Shown here: piece by piece, positions 48,101 to 60,100 of the stretch
Layout: each line of letters begins with the position of its first letter
How positions within the stretch are numbered: position 1 is the stretch's first letter
Assembly: GCA_027627225.1 (NCBI GenBank)
Contig: CM051033.1
Span: forward strand, 10,154,558 to 10,218,557
DNA length: 64,000 nucleotides
Reading direction: 5' to 3'
Source of the DNA: Congeria kusceri
Taxonomy: Eukaryota > Mollusca > Bivalvia > Myida > Dreissenidae
Notes under the pieces: generated by a model
Database searches by the model: none
What the model saw: the letters and a program-made list of their open reading frames with translations, nothing else
What the model was told of the DNA's origin: nothing
Translations under genes and position numbers: made by a program

Positions 48101-51100
48101 ACCAATTCATTAATTCGAATTTTTTTTTAATGCTATTAATTATGTTCTGTTCTGTTCAATAAGGTGGCAAAATTTCATAGGGTGATAGGCAAAGAACTAC
48201 AACGGAGACAACATTTTAAAATGTGAGATAAACTTAAATTTGAGACGCAAAACATGGAGACGAAGCGTGACATGTTAGTTGTCTCTGCATGTAAATCTTT
48301 ATCATTACGCAATTGCACGGATTAGCGGTATTGTTCTAATGGCAATTTGATAAGATCCCAGCTGGTTGTGGCTTTGGTATTTTTATGACCCCTTTTTCAG
48401 TCAGATAACAAAGTATCCATTGAGAGTACATGTGTATGGAAAACAACTTCCCGTTTAAGACGAGACAAGGAGACTACGTCTTTTTTTCCAGATACCTGTT
48501 ATATGGACATGTGGCCTTAGTAATGAGTTTAAAAACGATACTACATTTAGTTCTAATAATTTATTTTTGTAAGATATATCCTCAAATAAATATTTAATCA
48601 AAAACATGGTTTTAAAAATTTTCATTACAAGTTTTGAACTTCAAACATCACATTTCCGTGTCATTAGCATGATATATCCTTTTTATGCACTAATAAAAAT
48701 AGCTTGCCAAAGGCAATAAGAAGTAATAATCACCCTAACTTACAATGAATGTAAATAGAGATATGCAATACAAATGTTACATGAGACATGACCGCTCTCT
48801 ATAAGTTGGGAATGAAAAGAGGATATTTGTTGATTTCAGTGTAGGATGCTATTTTATTTCACGAGTGTTCATAAAAAAATATTTTCACAAGTGGCGCAGA
48901 GTGATAATTTTCACTGTTTAAGAAAGTGAATTACCAATTTTATTTCACTGATATTTCCATATGAATCACTGGAAGGCATAAAATAAAAACATATTTATCA
49001 ACACCCTGATTTTACCTGAGCCTAGACTTCATAAAGGACAATATTCTGGACAAGTATTAACATGATCTAATGAAAAATGTGGGCCCTATGGGGGTAGACT
49101 TTTTTTAAATTATGTTTGACCTAGTTTTTGAACCAATTTTACCCATTATATAATATATGTTAATATAAAGTGTGAATGATGGCTGACAGAGAGTCTCCAG
49201 TGATCCTAAAAGTTCATCTGACACTATGTGACAGGTGAACTAACAAAACATAAGGCAGAAATCCATATCTGTACCTTTTTTTTAGAAATCACAATTCATC
49301 CAAACTATTTTACTGTCTGGAAACAGGAAACAGCATTAAACAATTTCAACTTAGTAGATTTGGCAATGTTTTTCAGTACTGATCAGTATCATTGAAACCT
49401 AACCTTCGTGTCAATTCAATAAAGGTGTCAACAGACCAAAGCAATAACTTTAGCCCAGTACTCTGGGTAAGTTTTGGTGTAGCGGGTAAATTTACAGTCA
49501 AACCAGAATTTATGGGGGTAAATGTACACTTAGCCCAAATGTGCTTTTAGTTGGAAATGTATTGGTAAGATTGAACGTGAAATACATGAAATGTGATGGA
49601 GTAACCTGCAATAATGTAGTAGACATTTTAAGAAGATAATAAATAAGTTTTCAATTAATTAATTCACATTAACACCTTTAACAGTCAGGTATCATTAATG
49701 GGTCCTTTCATTTCCATTCGTATGCAAAAATTTGAATGTTTTATTTTCTGTCCGTATATTGTGATTTTCCATGCATAAATTACACATGAACGTGTCTTAT
49801 CTGGTTGTTAGCCTTTCACAACCCAAGTCCTTTAGCATATTCAGCAATTTTAGTGCAAAGTCACACCAACCTAGTCTCAGCAATGTTGGTTGCTATGACG
49901 ATCTTCCTCACACCTGGTGGTGGCCTGTCAAAAACCTCCCTCTGGTTGATGGTGGGCATCAGTGAATGAAGGGGGATAATTCTGAAGCGCGCTGAAATAT
50001 GGAAGGCTGTTAAATATGCTGAATGAAGGGGTATAATTCTGTAAGATGCTGAAATATGGAAGGCTGTTAAATATGCTGAATGAAGGGGGATAATTCTGTA
50101 AGATGCTGAAATATGGAAGGCTGCTAAATATGCTGAATGAGGGGGGATAATTCTGTAAGATGCTGAAATATGGAAGGCTGTTAAATATGCTGAATGAAGG
50201 GGGATAATTCTAAAGCGCGCTGAAATATGGAAGGCTGCATATTACACACTGCTGTGAATGAAGGGGAACAATTTTGTATGATGCTGAAATATGGAAGGAT
50301 GCATATTACACAACAATGTGAATGAGTGAATGAAGGGGGAAAAATTCTGCATGATATAAAAACATGAAAAGATGCACATTACACACTGACGTGAATAAAG
50401 AGAGATAATTTTGTATGAAGCTGAAATATGAAAGACTGCATTTTAAAATGACAGAAGATGGAGTACACATGTTTTTATATTTTGTTTTTCAAGAGAATAC
50501 ATGTATATCACATTTTAGTCAATACAATTTCACATCAATTATTAAAAGCAGGTATCACATTTTTTTGGTTTTGTCAGTCTGAAATGGGTTTTGCTGCAAA
50601 AATGCCTGGAAAACAATCTTACCTGTTCCAGTAATATTAATAATTGATCATGAAAATTTTTCTGATATGCATTATTTTCAGATGTGCATAATTCAGATAC
50701 AGCATAAGCATGACCGGCCGACAGCAGAATTGATTGAATTCCCAGAAGACTATGATCCCTGGTTAAAAAGTGTGGCCATGAGACATATGTTATTAACAAG
50801 AGAAAAATGCGGAAACCGCATTAAAGCCCGATTTTTTATTTTGCCGATGGGGGTACATGTACAAATCAATGTTGGTGAAGAAGAATGGAAGTTTCATGTC
50901 GATGATCTAAAATATTATGCAGTAATGTTTCATCAAGATTGATCAAGAACTTCTGAAAATATGACAGGAATACAAAACTTTAAAGCAAATTCTATTTTTA
51001 GCTCTAGTGGCCATTTTGTGCAGTGAGGCGGAACTATTTGAATAAGTTTGATAGATGACCACCAAACGAACATTAGAAATTAATTGAGAATCTGGCCATT

Positions 51101-54100
51101 GGTCTAGAAGAAATTGGCATTTAGACATATTTATATTTTTAGCTCTGGCGGCCATCTTGTGCAGTGAAGCGGAACCATTCTCATCAATTTGGTACAGGAC
51201 CATCTAAGAAACATTTCTGTCAAGTTTCATGAAGATTGACCAAGAACTTTTTAAAATATGACAGGAAAACAAAACTTTAACATACATTCTATTTTTATCT
51301 CTAGTGACCATTTTGTGCAGTGAGGCGGAGCCATTTGAATAAGTTTGGTCGAGTGAAAAGTTTCATCAAGATTGATGAAGAATGTTAGAAAATATGACAG
51401 GAATACAAACCATTAATGCGAATTCTATCTTTAGCTCTAGTGGCCATTTTGTGAAGTGAGACAGAACCATATGAATAAGTTTGGTAGAGGAACACTTAAC
51501 GAACATTTGTGTAAAATTATTTGAAAATTTAGCCATAGGTTTAGAAGAAAATGGCGTTGAGACATAATTCTATTTTTTTAGCTGCGGCAGCCATCTTGTG
51601 CAGTGAAGCGGAACCATTTTCACAGGTTTGGTAGAGGACCATTTAAGGAAGATTTCTGTAAAGTTTCATGAAGCTGATCAAGAACTTTTGAAAATATGAC
51701 AGGAATACAAAACTTTAATGCAAATTCTATTTTTAGCTCTAGTGGCCATTTTGTGCAGTCAGGCAGAACCATTTGAATAAGTTTGTTAGAGGAACACTAA
51801 ACAAACATTTTTGTAAAATTATTTAAAAATCTATCCATAGGTTTAAAAGAAAATGGCGTTTATACATAATTCTTTTTTGTAGCTTTGGTGGCCATCTTGT
51901 GTAGTGAAGCGGAACCATTTTCACATGTTTGGTAGAGAACCATCTAAGGAACATTTCTGTAAAGTTTCATGAAGAGTGACCAAGAACTTTTGAAAAAATG
52001 ACAGGAATACGAAACATTAACGCAAAATGTTAATGACATCGCAACACCCAACAACCGCCGGCCCAACCGACCGGTTTTCGCTAATCTATAAGCCAAGATT
52101 TTTGTCGAAAAATCCAGCTAAAAAACAATCATGCAGTGGACTGCCACTAAGAATCATAACCAGGCCATGCCAGGCCATGCACAAATTTCAACCAATTGGT
52201 AACACCAAATTTCCCATTTAGGAATTTGCTGAAAATGAACATACCATTATTCAAACAATCCTCAAAGAAATCTGACGGATAAAATGACCAAGATATCACT
52301 TTTCTTTAAGAACAAGAATACTGGGAGAACAGATGGATTCTCCCCAAAGCCGCTTTAACCTCTAATTGTGGCCTTAACCTGCAACCTGTGGACCTGATTC
52401 ATAACGCAACATCAGGTCTTGTTGGAGTAAACATTTGTGTTAAGTAATTTAAAATCAATACATTCATGGTCGTGTTATTAGTCCAGTCAAGCATTAAAGC
52501 GTAGAATTCAAACGGATGGACAAAGCTCAACCCTTCAGGAAGCTTAATAAATATACAATCACTTACATGAAGACTTAAATGCTAGGTTTGCCATCAGTTT
52601 CTTGTACACATCGTTGATCTCACCCCATCCAGGGACAAACACCAGTATTGCCCCCTCCTGCAATGGAATTCCCAATGTATCCCTTTTTTAACTCGTGTTT
52701 ACAAAGATAAAATATTTCAATTATGGGCTACATATCCCCAATTTATCCCCTTTTTCAACTTGTCTAGACAAAGATCAAATATTTCGATTATATTTACTGG
52801 CTACATTGTATGCTCCACTAAGAACGCAAATATTAATGGTGCAGCAATAACATCCATACAGTCGACTCCCAATGCTTGGAGATGACAGAGACTGGCAAGG
52901 AAACTCTGAGCAATTAAAGGCGCAAGTTTACAGTTTTGGGCTGTGAAAAATAATTTTCTAAAACTGACTTGTTTCATGTTTATACAAGTAATACATTTAT
53001 GTTCATATTTGAAGGTTTGAAAAGCGCATCGCTTGTGCAAAGTGAAACTCTTGATAAAATATCTGTTATTTATTAGTGATTTTTCACATAAAATTGCATA
53101 AAAAATATATAAATATTTATGTTTTGCAACCAAAACTGTTTTAAAATTCAATTTTTTTAGAATTGTTTTTTACAAACTTAAACAGTGAAACTGTCCCTTT
53201 AAATCTTCAAGCTTAACAGATTTGGAGACTGTATAGTAACACTGGTCAAACTTGTACCATGATAAAAGTTTACCGTCACAAATTTGAGCCAAACAACAGA
53301 CATTGGTATGAATATACAGCAATAAAATATTGCTCCCTCAAAAAAATATTTGCCAACGAGAAATTCGAGATTAAAGAGTTTGAGGTATTGGGCGTCGACT
53401 GTATATGACAGACACGCACATCATTTTGCCCAGTACTTCCAGCAATGAAGTAGCTGCGTTTGTTTAATTGTTGTTCATCTTTCGTCTATTGGACAGAGAA
53501 CAGCAAAACAAGGAGATGAAACATTTTGGACATGTATGTATTCAACAAAGGGAAAAGACTCTTATTGAATATTGAAACTTGAAAAGGGCTGCCTTAAACA
53601 GTCCCTAGATATCAGATACTCAAAATGTCATGGCCAATTACTTACATATAACAGGCAGTAACAGTTTAAAATATACAGCACACTTATTATATGACATTAT
53701 TAGAGCTTACTGTTACATATGTTGGAATATCACAATTTATAGAGATTTTGAACGAAAAATTGCTGATGAAAATAATTTCACTTATGTAATGTTTGAAAGT
53801 AATTATTTACTATAAATGAGTATTAGCTAGAAATGTGTCCACGGACATGGATGACCCCACGTATGCAGTCTGTTCTACATGGCCCCGCTTCGTCTATATG
53901 CTTACAAATTATTTTGCAAAAGGAGAATTGTCCTTTTATATCGTACTTCCTGCTATGTACTCTCTTATTCGGTTAAGTAAGTTGAGGTATCACAAATTTC
54001 CAATCAAATTATTTGAAATTCTTTCCATGCCAGACAAAATTATGCTCCGGACATGGTCTATATCTTAAATTCTTATATTTGACCATTTAACTTTAATTGT

Positions 54101-57100
54101 GACCTTGTTATTGGACCTAGGGACATGGTTCTTGTGCACAACACACGGACTCAATATGCTTGGCACTTCTGCAAAGTTATTTTAAATTCCTTCCCCACTG
54201 GACAAAAATTTGCTCCAGACTGGGTCTATGGCTTAAATTGTTATATTTGATGTTCGACCTTTTAGTGTGACCTTGACCTTGAACGTATGGACTTGGTTCT
54301 TGCGCACGACACACAGCCTCACCATGGTTAACACTTGTGCCAAGTTAATTGAAATTCCTTTTATGCTGGACAAAATTATGCTCTGGACATGGTCTATGGC
54401 TTAAATTGTTATATTTGACCTTTGACCTTCACATGTGACCTTGACCTTGGACCTAAGGACATGGTTCTTGTGCGCGACACACTGTCTCACCATGCTTTAC
54501 ACTTGTGCAAAGTTATTTGAAATTCCTTCTATGCTGGACAAAATTATGCTACGGACAGGGTCTATTCCTTAAATTCTTATATTTGACCTTTGACCTTTAA
54601 GTGTGTCCTTGGTCTTGGACCTAGGGCGAAACACCATCTCATTATGCTTAACATTTCTGCCAAATTATTTGAAAATCCTCCAATGCTGGACAAAGTCATT
54701 GTCCCGACAAGAGTCTGAACTTATGTATATACGTACACACGTACATACATATATACCCACGGACAGGGTAAACACTGTATGCCCCCCCCCCATAATTGAT
54801 GGTGGGGGCATAAAAAGCTCCTACCAATGTGTAAATAAAGACAAACACCGTCCAGTGATTTTTTTCCTTATATAACAGGGTCCGGTAAAAGGTCCCATTC
54901 CCAATACCAATAAAAAAAATTCCCAAATCTGAAGTGACAAAATCCTAAATACATGTACACAGAAAAATTACATAAATCAAATTTGTAAATAGGGAATTAT
55001 TTGATTTGTTATTAATAAACACCATTAAAATCCCCAAAGTTTAACCAATATAACACTAGTATAAATAATTCATTAAATAAATTTCTTTTTTTTAAAGTTT
55101 CCCAATTAGCATGTTTTCACGACGAACAATTCCCAATTTGATGGGTACAGTACCCATTTCCAAATCAGAGAAAAAATCGCTGCTGTCACCAAATCCTCGT
55201 ACCTTCTTGTGCATGGAAATATACCAGATCAGCTGGTATATAAGCTCTGTGTCGACCTTACTGAAGTCCAGGCTCTGTAGCTGCTTTATGGTGTGCTTCG
55301 AATATCTATAAATAGTAACAATATGTGTATATACAGTACACGCCACACGAAACCCGCAAAGTTCGCGATATGCGACAAGCCGATTTTATAGCAAATCGCA
55401 GTGCGCTCGCTCGCGATGTCACAAATTTTCACTAATTCTAATACAAGTTCGTCGCGAAATCTCGCGATGGGGCCGCCAGTCAATCTTTTGCGAATCGTTG
55501 CAAACTTTCCTGGCGTCGCTTCGCAAATTTTGATTCAAGACTCGTCCAGGGTTTTACACGGCGTGTACTGTAGGAAATAATTCAACCGTAAAAGCAGGCT
55601 TATAGTATTATTAAACTAGGGGTCATATAGTTGTTATTGTATAAATATATGTCATTTTTTATTAACATTTTATACCGATATGCGTGGAACACCTGAACTG
55701 TGCATAGAACGTCATTATCTGGTTGACTATCCCTTTAATATGATAGTGACAAAGACAATAAAAAAGAAAAAAAAAGCTTTCAGACACTTTGAATAAATAT
55801 TTATTCTGCCTCTTAAACTTTGACACTGGATTTTGTTAAGTGTCCAAAAATATACATTAAATATGCTATATTTGGTTCCCAAGCCACACCCATACCTCCT
55901 CCCTAATGTAAGCCACACCCATCCCTCCTCCCTAATGTAAGCCACACCCATCCCTCCTCCCTAAGGTAAGCCACACCCATCCCTCCTCCCTAATGTAAGC
56001 CACACCCATCCCTCCTCCCAAATGTAAGCCACACCCATCCCTCCTCCCAAATGTAAGCCACACCCATCCCACCTCCCTAATGTAAGCCACACCCATCCCT
56101 CCTCGTTAATGTAAGCCACACCCATCCCTCCTCCCTAATGTAAGCCACACCCATCCCTCCTCCCAAATGTAAGCCACACCCATCCCTCCTCCCAAATGTA
56201 AGCCACACCCATCCCACCTCCCTAATGTAAGCCACACCCATCCCTCCTCCCTAATGTAAGCCACACCCATCCCTCCTCCCAAATGTAAGCCACACCCATC
56301 CCTCCTCCCTAATGTAAGCCACTCCCATCCCTCCTCCCTAATGTAAGCCACACCCATCCCTCCTCCCTAATGTAAGCCACACCCATCCCTCCTCCCAAAT
56401 GAAAGCCACACCCATCCCTCCTCCCTAATGTAAGCCACACCCATCCCTCCTCCTTAATGTAAGCCACACCCATCCCTCCTCCCTAATGTAAGCCACACCC
56501 ATCCCTCCTCCCTAATGTAAGCCACACCCATCCATCCTCCCTAATGTAAGCCACACCCATCCCTCCTCCCTAATGTAAGCCACACCCATCCCTCCTCCCT
56601 AATGTAAGCCACACCTATCCCTCCTCCCTAATGTTGCAATGATATGTGGCGCATCGTGATAAAACCGGTCTTAATGCATGTGAGTAGTGTCGTCCCAGAT
56701 TAGCCTGTGCAGTCCGCACAGGCTAATCCAACACGGCACTTTCCGCCTACAGTGGATCTATGTTTAGAAGAGACTTCCTTGAAACAGACAATACCATACA
56801 AGCGGAAAGTGCCGTCCTGGATTAGCCTGTGCGGACTGCACAGGCTAATCTGGGATGACACTTTACGCACATGCATTAAGACCGGTTTTCTCACGACGCG
56901 CCACATATAAATTTCTCCAAACATGTAATCCAGATGCTGAGTGTAGAAAGACTGTTGGCGAGAAAAGGAAAGAAACCAAAATCAAGGGAACTACAGTGCA
57001 AAATTTTCTAACAGAAAGGACACAACCATTTGTAAACCAGGAGTGTGGAAATATCACAATTATTCACTTGTCAGCTGACAAGTTCGTTGCAAAAATCTTC

Positions 57101-60100
57101 TTGTCCGCAAGTAAATGGCACTTGTCCAAGTAAAACCATCAGTCTGCAACCTTCATATGTATATTTTGTAATATAAATACACGTATTACTGTATTTAAGT
57201 ATTTCAATGGAATATAATTGTGTCTTTCTTTAACTAAGTAGTGCCGGATAAATTAATAAATTCTCAGCAGGAACTTTTATGTTTAATAAACATGTCAATC
57301 TGGACAGTCATTGACCGTGATGTGACAGAGAGCACAGATTTGCATTTTCGTTTGTTTGATTCTTCACACCATTATTCTACTTGTTTGCTATCTGAATTGA
57401 ATAAAAAACAATCCATTAATGTTAAAACGCATTGATGAACAGTAGCAACATTCAGAAACGTCATTGTGAGATTAACGCCAGTATAAGAAAATTAAATTAC
57501 TGCTATTTGTTTCAAAAGTAAAGCTACCGGATTCATGGTCCGAAAAACTAGCTTGACGAATGTTAGACAGTCATATTCTAGGCTCAAACTATAGACATGT
57601 GCGTTTTTTCCAAGTGAAGTAATTCATTCTATACATCAAGCGTGACGTCACTGCGTTTATCTGACCTCTATACTAGGAACTGATAACTATCCATATTTGG
57701 CTAAATGTTCATACACAAAGATATAGTCTGCGGAGGAATGAAATAATTTCCAAACAAGGACAATTTCAGAAGCGACACCTGGTGGACACAATGGATGTAA
57801 TTAGAATGCAGGTGACGGACCATACCATGATGGCCGAGTCCGAACGGTTCAGTAAATTTGAACAGACTTGAATGTAATTGATTTAATATTACATAAATTG
57901 GTAATTGGTGATTACTGCGCATACATTTTCGATGTTTTTATTGATTAGAATACTATTTTGACCACAAGTCAGATATTATACTAACGAACAACGACCCATT
58001 TAAAGCTATCAAATTAGTCGTTATGGTTTGGCCCGTCATGTAATTAAACTGTTTGACTCGTCACAAATTTGCGGATACCAGAACAAAATATTTGAGTGTG
58101 CGATGCTTTAGTTTGCACCAGGGAAAGACGTGTTCATTTTATCTAGTTTTTATACATGTTTTATCATCCTGTTACACTGATTATTGCACTTGTCCGCGGA
58201 CAAATTGACAGGAAAAATTGATTCGTCTGACAGTAAAATTACCCGTGTCGAACGAGTGGAACATATGATTTCCCCACCCCTGTGTAAACCGAAGGGACAC
58301 AATCAATTGTTTGAATGAAACTGAATTTCTGGGACACAATTTTTACACAAGACAAATCAAACAACCCTACTTTCAATATCTTGGTAGATATATAGGTTTG
58401 TATGCAAACTACTTAATATGCACAAGAGTCAACAAATTCTGAATGGGCCTAAACTGCCAATGGAGCGTATAAATTTGGGGGTATCAATTGTTAGTGCTTC
58501 GTAGCCTGCAAAGTAAAAACAAGTTCAAGCAATTAAATCTCTCGAAATCGCCCTACTAGATAGTCTAATAATATACAGGAACATGTTGTATTTAAACTAT
58601 TGCGAGTTGGGCTTCATATCTTGGGTGGTGTGACATCATTTCCCTGACCTCTTGTTGGTGTTGACTCCGCCCTGGAGGTTTCGTAGCCACACCCCTCTCT
58701 CCTCCCTCTCCCGCTGGGCATTCCCGTCCCTGCGTCTCAGCTGGCGGGCCTGCATTGTGTGTGGGGCATCGTACCTGTGGATGAACAGAAACAAAGTGGT
58801 GTACTTTGTCAAGTTTTCTCGACTATCAAGCCTGCATTGTGTGCAAGGGCCTTGTAGCGATGAAACAACCCAAACAAAGCTTCTGCATGGCCTCTTAGCT
58901 GCGAAACAATAAAAACACGCATTTACTACTTTTAAGTGCCAAACAAATGCATAAAAAAATTAAGGAAGCTTGGCTGGCGAGTTTGCATCAGCTAAGGTGC
59001 CTCGTACCTGTGGACGAACAGAAAGCAGTATACTTTTTTTGGTTGTCAAGCCTGAATACTGTAAGCAGGGTTGTCATTAAGATTTTTTCAAGGAGGCTCA
59101 ATGACCATTGAGGAGGCCAAAGCCCTAGTGAACTAGGGGGTCTAGGTGCATGCTCCCCCAGAAATGTTTTTGAAATTTAGATGCAAATTCCTAGCCAGGA
59201 CTTACTCTACCATTCGTCAAATAAGCCAATGGCTTAAATTTTCACTACTTGGCTAAAAAATTTCCATTTGGCTACAACTTTGGAGTAGGATTTCACTGTT
59301 GTATGGTAAATTTGGCTAAAATAAATTTAAACGGACGGAAGCCCTGCTAGCATTTGAGCAATTTTGGACACATGATTCATGATAGTTTGACCTATGAAAT
59401 TTACCCTTTTATACTTAATTTTGAACGTTCAAAATTTTATAATCAATTATAGAAATAACACCAAAAAAATAAAGCTGTCTACTTTTGTGTGATTTTTTTT
59501 TTGACTCGACTTTTTGAATTCATTAGACATTTTTAAAATTATTTTAATAGATTGAACAACAAGTAGATTGAATAGATTAATAGTATAACACTTTTATTTT
59601 TTATATAAACATCCACAATGCATCGTAACACATTATAAAATGCATTTTCGGCAATGATTTTTTGGGGGGGAATTCGAAAATTTAAATTATATATTCATTA
59701 TATTTTGTTCATTATTAATTCTTTTTTTTTATCAATAAAACACTGCATTCAAATTACCTTGCAATTATTTTATCCGATAAGAACTGAAAAAACAACAAAA
59801 TCCGTTAAACTCATGAGTTATAAATGATAACACCTGTTAAAACTAAGAAGCGTAACAGCATGACGTCATCAGTTAGATGGGCTTCCAAATATGCAAGCTA
59901 AAGCAATTGTGTCGGTTTGACTTCAAATGTCTTTGATGTTACTGCTGAACTCTGGCTATCGTCTAGCAGTTTATACATTTAGCAGTAACCCCATATAACA
60001 TGCTTAGCACATGGTCAGTGTGAAAAACATCAATCAGTACTACTATAACTGAACAACACAAGCACCGTCGATAGAGCATTAGTGAATTAGCGTTCTTGGA

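Noticed and set aside
46880..49740. Missing helicase exons in the long intron
   Set aside because: Exons f and g join exactly within the conserved AET/SITIDD motif, so no coding is missing.
56106..56357. Open frame of glycine/leucine repeats on the minus strand
   Set aside because: It is a translation of the 29-bp minisatellite; there is no splice or start context.
55880..56634. CRISPR-like array
   Set aside because: Units are head-to-tail without spacers and the context is eukaryotic.
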